A DNA stretch of 64,000 nucleotides from Piscicola geometra (taxonomy: Eukaryota > Annelida > Clitellata > Hirudinida > Piscicolidae). Below the pieces are notes generated by a model. The model had not been told where the DNA came from, made no database searches, and saw only the letters and a program-made list of their open reading frames with translations. The DNA lies in the NCBI GenBank assembly GCA_943735955.1, contig OX030959.1, positions 9,289,106 to 9,353,105 on the forward strand, written 5' to 3'. A program made the translations under genes and the position numbers. This document shows, piece after piece, positions 15,145 through 25,900 of the stretch. Position 1 is the stretch's first letter; every line of letters begins with the position of its first letter.

Positions 15145-16990
15145 TTACGAAAAGTAAATAATAATTAAGAAGTAGTTAAATAAGGAGGTAATGAGTTCCA
15201 AATATATGGACCCTCTCCCCACAGCTCGTTTGCTCCAATTTCCAAAAAGACTCCTTCGAATGTCTGACCGACGAACAAATTCTTCTGCTAGCCTTTTTAA
15301 ATCCAGACTGTCAAGTATATCCTGATGTGTATGACAAACGGCCAGTGAATTCAAGCGAGGCTGTGTCATAGGTGCACGCAACTAAGTCTTAAGACGCCGC
15401 AAAGCACTGAAAGATCTTTCTGCAGTACATGACGTTGATGGACACACAAGCATCCACCTGATCAATCTTTCAACCTAAGGAAACAGAGCTCTGACTTCCG
15501 GGATCATAGCTTGCAATATTTTTTGCGTTTAGGCTAATTTTCTTTATTCATTCTGGTCTTTAATAATAGCTAACTGTGAACAAAGACCAGTTTCATTTAA
15601 ATCACGATACTGCTTGCAAATATCATGGTTCACTTCACCAGTTAGCAACATTGTCTCCAGCTGGAAGTATTAACGCAAACCAGGAAAATCTCGATTGAAC
15701 CTTTATGTGAGTTACATGATTGCAATGTCTATAACAGCTGTTCATCTGATCGTAGGCGACTCAATTCTCGCACAACTGAATCAGTCGCTGCAACCATTCC
15801 ACTGACCTTGGCACTTGCTGATTGCAACGACTTGTGTAACTGTTCCAGAAGTGAAAACACCAAAACAACTTCTTGAGGGCCAGTGCAGTAGTGCCCTGTT
15901 GAAAAAAGGCCTCGAGTCTTTACAGCTGTTTCATCAGCAGTACCAATAGAAGCAAATGATTCCAAGCTAACAAGTACCACTTTTTTTGGTCTATACTGTT
16001 CACAGCCTGACAGACGCAGGCCATGTTATAACGGTTCTGGGAACCATGGTCTTATGCGCCGAGGCGTCACTCCACACGACGTACACATCTCTCAATGCAT
16101 ACGTCGCAAACACCGCATCATGTACACTAGGTATATGATAGTTCACAGTTGCTTGTCAAGAATTCGAACAGGCAACCTTTAAGTTGCAAGTCCGACGTCT
16201 ACCATCTAAGCCATCCCGCACCACTTCATAATGTTCAAGCACAGAAGACACTGCAGATACTCTGGTCAGCCATCTTGTAGGACAAAGAAGTTTTATACTA
16301 TACTTTTTATTTAGTGGCTATTCAGGGAAGTCAATTATAAGAGACACTAAAGCATCACTAAACTGCTTCTTGACCTTACCTTAACGATTGTAAAAAGCAC
16401 CAAACTCTTGGACAAACTGAAGTGAATTGCTCACAAAGGGATTTGCGGCAGCTGAGTGCTGGGCTACAAGATTTGCACAGTGTGCAGAACAGTGGGAAAA
16501 CAATGCAAGCGGATGCTCACTGCTGATAAAAGCCTGACAACCTTTATATTGGCCGCTCATGTTAGCAGCGCCGTCATAAGTCTGAGCTCTTAGTTTTTCT
16601 ATTGGTAGCATAATTCTGATCAGAACATCTTTTACTACAGCAAATAAATTTTTTCCGATCGTGTCTGGTGGGCTGAATAAACCAATAAACTGTTCATTAA
16701 CATTCAGAGCTTCATCAACAAAACGAATGCATATCGATTCCTACTCTTACCCATTGCAGTCTTGTGTGCCGTCAACCACAACACCAAACTGGATTGATTC
16801 GGCATTAACAGTGCACACTGTGTTTCTAACGATAGAATGAGTTAAAAACCTCAGCATTTCATTTTGGCAGTTATGTGATATGAAACTTGTAGTATGATTT
16901 AACCAAAACTTTAGTTAATGCTCGAAGCCTTTTGAAATTCATTAACTTTGGTTCATCTAAAAAATAGAAAGAGTCGATATTGAAGTGGAC
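15145..16990 (-). pseudogene. Decayed hAT transposase of the ZMYM1/DUF4371 type
   Basis: Broken minus-strand frames in the correct order for one transposase. Around 16740-16800 FGVVVDGTQDCNG resembles the catalytic-domain start. At 16381-16611 AQTYDGAANMSGQYKGCQAF and HCSAHCANLV are typical of this family. At 15729-15980 LLEQLHKSLQSASAKVSGMV follows, and at 15145-15381 the end SLDLKRLAEEFV...FGNW. Stops and frameshifts separate the pieces and a SINE is inserted at 15981-16221. No terminal repeats were found. Confidence 0.75.
15981..16221 (-). mobile_element. tRNA-derived SINE, type II tail
   Basis: The minus strand starts with a tRNA-like head (GCTTAGATGGTAGAC and AATTCGAATT, a weakened B box), then the core containing TATACCTAGTGTAC. 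The tail differs from the copy at 7046: it carries ACATGGCCTGCGTCTGTCA, GGCTGTGAACAGTATAGACC and a short A run. It interrupts the ZMYM1-like transposase relic, so it is younger than that element. Confidence 0.8.
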
Positions 16991-17826
16991 CTCAGAACCC
17001 CCCTATGAATATCACCCATGCAAAATAAGTAGCACAATATGAATGATTTTTTTAATAAAAATGTAAATCTGTCTGCTTGCAAAAAGTGAACCGATATTTT
17101 CTGAAAAGCGTTCTGAATGTCTGCTTGCAAAATTGAAAAATCAGAAATTTAATTTTTATAAATATAATGCAATGATTTAAATCCATAAATATAAAAAGAA
17201 GAGTAGGGGGAAGAGTATTTGAATAAGAAAAGAATAGTTTTACTTCAAGCAGCTATCACTATAACTACGCCTACCCAAAATATATTACTGAATAAAAATT
17301 CTGTTTCATGCTATGGTTGACGAATATGCTTGTATTAAGATAGGAGTTGAGAAATTATTGTATTTGTAAAACTGAGAGGGGTCCATATTAAGATGGACCC
17401 CAGGACCCCCCTAGCATCGCTGCCCATACATACTCACAATGTATTAGCTTTTATTTATCCCATGGTTGACGATTAGGCTCGTATCAAAATTAGAGTTGAG
17501 AAATGTGTATTTTTAAAAGAGTGAGGGGGTGCTTGTATAGGTGGACCCCAGGACCCCTCAGGATTCCATATGCCAACGCCATAGTGATAAAAAAACTAGG
17601 TGAAGGAGTATTTAAATAAGCAAATAATATTTTTGTTTTAGACAGCTATCACTATAACTACACATACTCACAATGTATTACTGTATAAACATTTACTTTT
17701 ATGCCATGGTTGACGATTATGCTCATATCAAAATAGACATTTTTAAATGCAAAAATGGGAAAAAAAAGGGGGGGGGGTCCCTATTAAGTTGGACCTGACC
17801 CCAGGACCCCCCCAGGATCGCCGCCC
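16930..17826. repeat. GGTCC-rich repeat, about four partial direct copies
   Basis: Units of roughly 150-190 bp recur: a block with ATGGTTGACGATTATGCTC, then an AT-rich part, then TGGACCCCAGGACCCCC and a CCCAT end. Copies end near 17025, 17425, 17575 and 17826. The last ends GGATCGCCGCCCAT. A copy in the opposite orientation is at 20706-21030, on the other side of the FAD synthase gene. No coding potential was seen, so this is probably a non-autonomous repeat. Confidence 0.7.
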
Positions 17827-17829
17827 ATG

Positions 17830-18673
17830 ACCTGCATAATGGAAAGAACGTTTAGCAAAAGAGTTATTAATGGAAGGGATGAAATAATGATTTTGAGTGG
17901 ATGATCTTAAATTATTTCTATGAGGGTGAGTTATTAATGATTTGAGGTATATTGGGGATACTGGGGAGTTTTTTAATTTAAACATAAAAACACAGATTTA
18001 AAAATAAAATTAAGTTTAATGGGGATCCAATGTAATAAGATGAGAGAGGTTGTAATGTGGTGATCAATAGGAGTTTCCGCAACTCCCACATCTCACAATC
18101 CAGCGTTTTGCCTACAACCTTCAATGCGTAGTGAACATATAAGTTGTGAATTTACTGTGAGAAATGAGTGATTTGTCAATAGAATTTTTTAATTAGCGTT
18201 TTTGAATGATTATTAACATTTAATACTTTTCACATTTACGAGAGTTTTTAAGTATAAAAATTTAAATGTAGTTCTATGACTCATAATCAATGATTAATAC
18301 AACGTCACATCTAAACGTCATTGACTCATAGGTTCTTAAAGTTTATCCATTATCTATGCTAATAGTTTTTAGATAAAGTAACGAAAGTTATAGTATCCTT
18401 CTTGAATTTAATTGTTATGAAAATATTGAGGGTGTTTTCAACTCAAGAGGCGTTATCTCAAGCCTTAAGGCTTAAGGGAGCACTTTAACGTCTACTCATT
18501 GACACTTCTACTACGCCTTAAACTTTGAAAATATTCTAAATACATATTTAAAACAATAAATTAATTTTTTATATGAGATATTCATTTGTAACTAAAATAT
18601 AATAATCTCATAAATTATTAACTTACATTGACACATCTCTGTTACATACTTCAACTTTTAACATGTATCTAAC
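17830..18673. other. Spacer upstream of FAD synthase
   Basis: AT-rich sequence with no recognisable gene or transposon. It must contain the FAD synthase promoter, but I cannot identify a specific element. Confidence 0.35.
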
Positions 18674-20367
18674 ATGAAAACATCGTTTCTGAAGTATTCA
18701 TATTGTCTCAAACAGTTCGCCTACTTTCAAAGACAATTGCTCAACAAATTTTCAAAAATGGCTAGCGTTTCAAAAAGCAAAGAAGCTTTCACTGCAGGCA
18801 TTATAGTGATAGGTGATGAAATTCTCAAAGGTCAAACCGCTGACACCAACTCAACTTTTTTAACCAAGAAGCTATACAATCTTGGTGTGAAAGTGAAAAA
18901 AGTTTCTGTTATTCCAGATGAGTTAGAAGCTATTTCTCAAGAGGTTCAGAATAAGTTCAATATTGATAAATTTTATAAAAGTAACAATATGATTTTGTTT
19001 ATTACTCTTTTCTATATTATGATCAAAATATAATTATAATATTAAGTGTTGCTATTTTATTTTTTTACCAGGTGAAGTGTTTTTCTGAGAAATATGCCTA
19101 TGTGATCACATCAGGAGGCATTGGTCCCACACACGATGACAAGACCTTTGAGGGGGTTGCTAAAGCCTTCAATGTGAATCTTATTAAAAACTCAGAGATT
19201 GAAAAGATATGCAATGATTACTTCGGACAAGTCTCAGACTCACCCCTCAAACTGTCCCACATTCCAGAGTCTGCGCGACTTATTTACGGCTTCGACAAGG
19301 TCAACCAGAAAAACCTGCTTTTTCCCCTGATAACCATCAACAACGTCTACATGTTTCCTGGCATTCCCCAGCTGATGGAAATGAGCTTCGAATCATTGGA
19401 GGACCTCTTTCGCAACCCTGCAGACAACCGTTTCATTGGCGAAGTGTACATAAACCTCAGTGAGTACGCCATCACGCACATCATTGATCAGGCTTTCCAG
19501 CTCTTTGGCAAGCAAGTCAGCATTGGATCATACCCTGCCATGCACAATAACTACTACAAGGTGTGTCTAGCACTTGAATCGAGTGACCCAAAGTCGTTTG
19601 AGGAGTGTAAGTCTTTCTTCACGGAGCGCTTGCAGCCTCACATCTGCCCGCATTACGACAAGAATCCTCTGTCTGACATGGCCTCAAAGGTTTACCAGTG
19701 GTGCGACAATCTGCCTCCAAGTGACACCTTCAAGCCCAAATTGAGACACTCCATCCGGGTTCTGGAGCGCCTTCTGGAGCGCTTTTCAGTGGGAACGTTT
19801 TGTGTGGGCTTCAATGGCGGCAAAGACTGCACCGCCCTTTTGCATCTGGTGGCTGCAGTGATGCACAAGCAGCTGAAGGCCTCGAAAGCCATTGACTGCT
19901 TGTACTTGCGCAGAGGTCAGCCATTTCCCGAGGTGGAGCACTTCATGAAGGAGACAATCGCCAGGTACAACACCCACATGCACACCGCTTCAGGCAGCAT
20001 CAAGGACGCTCTGGCCGACTTCAAACACAACAATCCAGTCTTCGATTGCGTCGTCATGGGAACAAGAACGACAGATCCACACAGTGCCCACTTGGAGGAC
20101 TTCCATCCGACAGACGAAGGCTGGCCTCAGATGATGCGAGTGAGTCCTCTTCTGGCGTGGTCCTACAGCGACATATGGCGCTTCATCAGACACCTCAACT
20201 TGCCCTACTGCTCCCTCTACGATGTCGGCTACACCTCCCTCGGCAGCATGGAAAACACGCACCCCAATCCTTCACTCTGCACCACCGACGCCAGTGGCAA
20301 CACCTCCTACAGTCCCGCCTTCTTCCTCGAGGACCATCATTTAGAAAGAGCTGGCAGAAATGTATAA
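18674..20367 (+). CDS. FLAD1: FAD synthase (FMN adenylyltransferase), two exons
   Basis: Makes FAD from FMN and ATP. Exon 1 is 18674-18943 and exon 2 19072-20367, with a 128-nt intron (gag|gttcag ... ttttttaccag|gtg), about 521 aa in total. The N-terminal MoCF-binding-like domain shows IVIGDEILKGQTADTNS and TSGGIGPTHDDKTFEG. The C-terminal PAPS-reductase-like synthase domain shows GFNGGKDCTALLHL (19807-19848), LRRGQPFPEVEHF, MGTRTTDPHS and MRVSPLLAWSYSDIWRFI. Stop TAA is at 20365-20367. Two starts are possible: Met1 at 18674, giving a 28-residue basic extension, or Met29 at 18758. The gene is open and looks intact, and is the only plus-strand host gene here. Confidence 0.96.
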
Positions 20368-20384
20368 TTATTTCAATAATCTTT

Positions 20385-20390
20385 AATAAA
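20385..20390 (+). terminator. Polyadenylation signal of FAD synthase
   Basis: AATAAA lies 17 nt past the stop codon. A second AATAAA near 20458 could also serve. Confidence 0.6.
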
Positions 20391-20705
20391 CTTTTATTAG
20401 CTCAGGGTTTTCGAAATCGTTATTTATTTATGAGATTTGAAAGACATACTAGCATCCAATAAAACGAGTGTTTCTTCTATTGTTTTAATAGACAAATAAA
20501 CATACGAAGTGTTCAAATTTTGAAAAGAAGGAACTTATATAGAAGAGGACTAGGCTTTCCCAGGGTTACGTGGTTCTAGATTGAGCGAAAAACGTTATGT
20601 AGTCGGCTTTGGTGCTTCTCAGTTGTCACTTTTGTATTTTCAGTGGCAGTAGTGCTCAAGAGAGGCTTCTTGGAATTTTACCATTAAACACCAGTTTTAG
20701 GACGC

Positions 20706-21030
20706 ATGGGCGGCGATCCTAGGGTCCCGACCCACCCACTTTTTGGTAGTGAGAGGGTCTGCCTTTATGTGGACCCTTCCACTTTTTCAATAAAAATTTT
20801 TTAAACTCTTGTTTTGATGCGAACATAATCGTCAAATATGGCATAAAACAGAATTTTTACAAAGTAATAAATTGTGAATATGTCTAGTTATAGTTATAGC
20901 TGTCTAAAATAAAAGTTTTCATTGCTTACTATATAAAATATAAAAACAGAATTCAACAACTTTTTTTCAAGTGGGGACTCCAGGATCGTCCATGCTGGTT
21001 AGGACCCCCCAAGATTTGCAGCAGATCGCG
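20706..21030. repeat. Inverted copy of the GGTCC-rich repeat
   Basis: Begins ATGGGCGGCGATCCTAGGGT, the reverse complement of the end at 17826, and continues with GTGGACCC and a CGTCAAATATGGCAT block matching the left copies in reverse. A second CCAGGATCGTCCATG block follows at about 20970-21030. Confidence 0.65.
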
Positions 21031-21306
21031 GTCCCTGATAAGACGCACATTATTTCCGCCTTATTCATCATGTTTTAGAAACCGAAAGCCCTAGAAAGAA
21101 TAATGCAAAGTATTGTGAAAAATTAGCATAAAATTACGTCACAAATCATTTTGAAATGAAATGATTATTTTTATTCTATTTTAAAAACCAGCCTGAAAAA
21201 AGTATTAATTAATAAGGTATATTTGAAAAATCCCTAAACGAAATCATATTGAATAAATTCACGTAAAATGTAATATAGTATCAGATAGTTCTTCGGAATT
21301 GTAAAA

Positions 21307-22891
21307 TCCCTGTGAACATTCTATATGGGCCTATATGGGTCCCATATGGGCTAAATGGGCAAAGGGTAATCAATATAAGTCCTATATGGCTCCTATATCG
21401 GCTTCGTGGGCTAGAGATTATCTATATGGGTCCTATATGGGCTAAATGGGCTTTAAAAAAGAATGAAATTTAACGTGTTTTTAAAGAAAAACCTATTTGG
21501 GAAGTATATGGGTCCTAAATGGGCTAAATGAGCTTTGAATAATAAAAAAAGTTTAAGTGTTTTTATGGAAAACCTATGTGGGTCCTATATGGGCTAAATG
21601 GGCTTTTAAAAAAAATAATTCTGAGTGTTTTCAGGAAAAGCCTATGTCGGTCCTATATGGGTCCTATATGGGCTAAATGGCTTCAAAAATAAAAATTCTA
21701 AATGTGTTTAAGGAAAGCCTATGTGGGTCCTATATGGGTCCTATATGGGCTAAATGAGCTTTGAATAAAAATAAAAAGTTGAAGTGTTTTTATGGAGAGC
21801 CTATGTGGGTCCTATATGGGTCCTATATAGGCTAAATGGGCTTTAATAAAATAATAATTTTGAATTTTTTCAAGGAAAGCCTATGTGGGTCCTATATGGG
21901 TCCTATATGGGCTAAATGGGCTTTAAAAAAATAAAAATTCTAAATGTTTTTAAGGAAAGCCTATGTGGGTCCTATATGGGTCTTATATGGGCTCAATGGA
22001 CTTTGAATTAGTGTAACATTTGGCCATGGTTTTGGTAAAATATTTATTATTTTGTTATTTTAGTCATTTGAATTTATTATCTCTTTTATTTTAGAAATTT
22101 TATCTTCTGTTGTTATTATTTAAAAAGTATTTGTCTATAAAAGTCATTCTGGTTTCTTATTAAAGTTTTTAAAAACATTTTTCATTATTAAATATTAATA
22201 TTTAAAAATTTAAAGTTATGCAAATAATTATTCAATAGTTCAACAAACTTTTTGCAACCCCACAAGTTGTAATCATTGTATTCAATATGTATATAAGACA
22301 CTAGCCGTTTTTATCAATATGTGTAATGCCAAAAAAAAGCCGGTTAGCACTTCCCTTGACCAGAACAAATGAAACCATGGTATTTAATTCATCAATAAAT
22401 TATTCGCAACAGGTTCTGTCAAAACCAACTCAACTCAAACATACAGAAGAGAAATCAAAGTGCACGTGTCCAAATTAGAAAAGCAAGCCAAGCAAAATTC
22501 AAAAAATAATAATCTTGAAGAACCCACATTTGGACTATTTTCTTACATCTTTAAATTTATGTTTGGCAGAAATATTTTAATTGCTTTTTTTTAAAATAAA
22601 TAATTTATCAATCAATCATGTGTTGCCCGTATAGCCCATATGAGACCCACTTAATTTGGTGTAGCATTTTGACATGGTTCCCATATGGGCTGCCCATATA
22701 GGGCCCATTTGGGCTGCCGATCTAGGGCCCATATAGGCTGCCCATATAGTTGCCCATATAGCCCATATGGGACCCACTTAATTCGGTGTAGCATTTTGAC
22801 ATGGGTCCCATATGGGCTGCCCATATGGGGCCCATATAGTTGCCCATATGGGACCCATATAGGTCCCATATAGAATGTTCACTGGGATGTT
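21307..22891. mobile_element. Terminal-inverted-repeat element with TATATGGG modules
   Basis: The left end CCCTGTGAACATTCTATATG (from 21310) is matched in reverse at the right end, which on the minus strand reads CCCAGTGAACATTCTATATG (near 22889). The match continues into TATATGGGTCCCAT-type sequence. The left interior holds a tandem array; the right interior (22622-22870) has two copies of a roughly 120-bp block with GGTGTAGCATTTTGACATGG. No transposase frame was seen, so it is non-autonomous. I could not define a target duplication, and the superfamily is unknown. Confidence 0.7.
21322..22010. repeat. Tandem array of about 80-100-bp TATATGGG units
   Basis: Seven to eight imperfect units, each with (GGGTCC)TATATGGG repeats, then GGCTAAATGGGCTTT, then an A-rich spacer ending AAGGAAAGCCTATG. 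Units vary in length and in the number of TATATGGG modules. Confidence 0.85.
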
Positions 22892-22984
22892 TCTCTCTTT
22901 AATGTCAAAGATTATGGTTGATCTTATTGAAGTTCCTTTGTCTGGAGAAAGCGTCCAAAACTACCTAATGGAACTGGCCACTGC

Positions 22985-22990
22985 TTTATT
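22985..22990 (-). terminator. Polyadenylation signal of the ADAM gene
   Basis: AATAAA on the minus strand starts ten bases after the ADAM stop codon (23000-23002), so the 3' UTR appears very short. Confidence 0.6.
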
Positions 22991-22999
22991 GATTTTCAT

Positions 23000-25900
23000 T
23001 CAGAAAAGTTTAATAGAAATCAAGGACACAAAAACAAAACAAAACGAATGACTAGTAGGTTTGGTTGTTGATGAAGTTAGTATTATGGCCTTGGTCGTTG
23101 GAGAACTACTTATTGTGGAGTCAGTTATTGGCGAAGTAATTGTTGTGGAAACTGTTATTGGCGAAGTAATTGTTGTAGGATTAGTTTCTGGTGAAGAAGT
23201 TGTTGTAGGAGTAGTAGTTGGTGAAGTGGGTATTATAGGATTAGTTGTTGGTGAAGTAATTGTTTTAGTTGTTGTTGTTGAAGTAATTGTTGTAGTTGTT
23301 GTTGGTGAAGTAATTGTTGTAGTTGATGTTGGTGAAGTAATTGTTGTAGTTGTTGTTGCTGAAGTAATTGTTTTAGTTGTTGTTGGTGAAGTAATTGTTT
23401 TAGTTGTTGTTGGTGAAGTAATTGTTGTAGTTGTTGTTGGTGACGTAATTGTTTTAGTTGTTGGTGATGTGGTCTGGGTTGTTAATCTAGAAGGTGCTGT
23501 ACTCTTCTGGAATTCACAGGAATTTCCTTCATACCCTTCATCACAATGACATTTCCCATCGCTGCCACACTTCTGTTGTGCCCCATAATATACAACATAT
23601 ATTTATAAAAAAATTCATTACTTTACAACTGATAAAATTAATAACTTAAACATTTAGTTTTAAATTGAAAGTATGGTACGAAATCTTTTCAGTTTTATTA
23701 AATGTGCAGCCTACCCCATTGACACAGGCTGGACAAGGATTAGTGGACAGCACGTTTTGAACCGGAATGCAGATTTTATTCAAACACATCTAACAGAAAT
23801 AGTAATAGTGATAGTTTTCAATAATTTTTTTTAAAGTTTTCTACTTTTAAAATATTTATATAAGTATTTTCAAATACTTAGAAGTTATGATTCAGAAACC
23901 TTGTCTTGGCCGCACGGAGAACCGTTTGGAGCAAATCCAGGATCAAAAGTGTCTATGCCAACATCGAAGACACCACTGTAACAAGGACTTTGGTTATAAG
24001 ACTTTGTGGAAAAAATTCTCCAGTTGAATTCTCTGAAGAAAGTTGTAGAAAGCGTGTTACACTGCACAGCTCCACATTGCCTGTTCCTAAGGAAAACGGA
24101 ACGAAAAATAAATATCGTAAATACCAATACGTTTAAACAATTAAAAAAAAAGTATTTTCAAATGCAAGAAAACAGATTTATTTTTTCAACTAATTCGAAC
24201 TAATGTCAACGATTGAAGCCATCCAGATAAAATCGTGGGCTGTGAAGAAAAATGTTTGGAATCATTTTGTCGTGCCGCGGAAAAAGAGGCGTCCTGGCTC
24301 CTCATCTGCACCCGCTTGATGATAATAAGCTAATTCAAAAAATTCAAAATCACAAGCTGGGTCACGTGCAGAGAGATCAACCATAAATTCGATCTTTATA
24401 CTCAGGAAATTGCAGAAAAGACCACAAGCCACTCTTCCAAGCCTTCATAGACCTAACCAAAGCGTTTGATCTTGTCATCAAGAACGAACTTTTTACCATT
24501 TTGGCAAATATTGGCTGTCCACAAAAGCTCCTGAGCGTTATAAAGTCGTTCAACGAAAATATGAAAAGCACTGTGCAGTATGATGGGTCGATATCAAGTG
24601 CTTATGAAAACCGCAATAGCGTCAGGCAAGGCTGTGTTTTTGCCTCTACTCTCTTTGGCATCTTATTTGCTGTATGCTGAAACGTGCCTTTGGAGCATCA
24701 ACTGAAGGTGAATATCTTCACTCTCGGTCAGACATCAGTTTTTTCAACCTGGCTCGTCTGAAGGCAAAAAGCAAAACACGAAAAATTACGATCAGAGTTT
24801 GAAGATAATGCTGCAAGCGCGATCTCAAGTCTATAGAGATCAAGGTCACCACCTGGGAATAACTTGCTTAAGATTGATGCATCTGGAAACAGGTTCTGCG
24901 TGTGGAACTTGAATTGGAAGAAATTCTCCAGCTTGTCAGTGAAAAGCGTTCGCGCAAAAAAGACAACCAGCAGCGGCCAGCAGTCAAATCAAGCTTTGTG
25001 TCTTCAATCTGTAGCAGAGACTGCCACTCTAGAGTGGGCTTGTATAGGCACAGTAGACGCTGAAGCAGATGTAGGTTCATTCCTTACCGAGACTAACGAA
25101 TGCCAACAAGCAACAAACTTCGACTAAATTAATAGCAATTAATTTATAAAATTTGATCTCACTCTACTGAGCAGGCAGTGTAGCTGTAAGACCAGTCGTC
25201 TGTGTACGCAAAGCTCTTGTCACAGAATCCATGCGCTAAACCAGCGGAGTTGAACTCATAGCATCGAGGAATTCCATCTCTAGCCGTGTCTCCAAATATT
25301 AGCTTGCACTGCACATCTCGATTCTGACAAAACCCATCGAAGCAGAAGCCTGGTGCCTAAGGGAGGGTTTGCAACTTACTTTTTTATATTTAAAATCAAA
25401 ATTGTAGAACACCACTTTTAGAAAATGTTGATGAAAATGTTATTAAATTAGAAAAGTTTATCTAACATTATGAATGGTACACGCGGTGCCTCTGTGGAGG
25501 GTGATGTCGGCAGGGCAAGACATCGATTGGCCGTTGCAGGTCTCAGCAAGGTCACAGGGAGATTTAGCCGCTCTGCAAGTAGAGCCCTGGCCTCTGAGTC
25601 TGCATGCAGCAACGTCACAACACTCGCCTTGGGCGCATTGAGACGCTGGCGTGAGTTGACAGCTGTTGCAACAGGCACTGTTGCAGAGCTGAATGGGGTA
25701 GGATTGAAAAAGGAAAATAAATATATTTTTTGAATTTTAAAGTTTACATGTTTGCTCTAATTAACTTGTTAAAAATAAAAAATTGTATTTAATAGGATAT
25801 TTGGAAATTTTAGTATCATAAACTGAAAACCCACGTTGGAAGGCATTCTGCCACAATCGCACTGTTCTCCCACCTCCAGGACGCCATTGCCACACACGGC

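Noticed and set aside
22651..22873. Frames with GlyPro-Tyr-Met repeats
   Set aside because: They come from the ATATGGGCCC-type repeat of the TIR element on both strands.
23061..23549. Val/Ile/Glu-rich repeat frame on the plus strand
   Set aside because: It is the opposite strand of the ADAM Thr/Ser/Pro stalk, which is supported by its link to the EGF-like domain.
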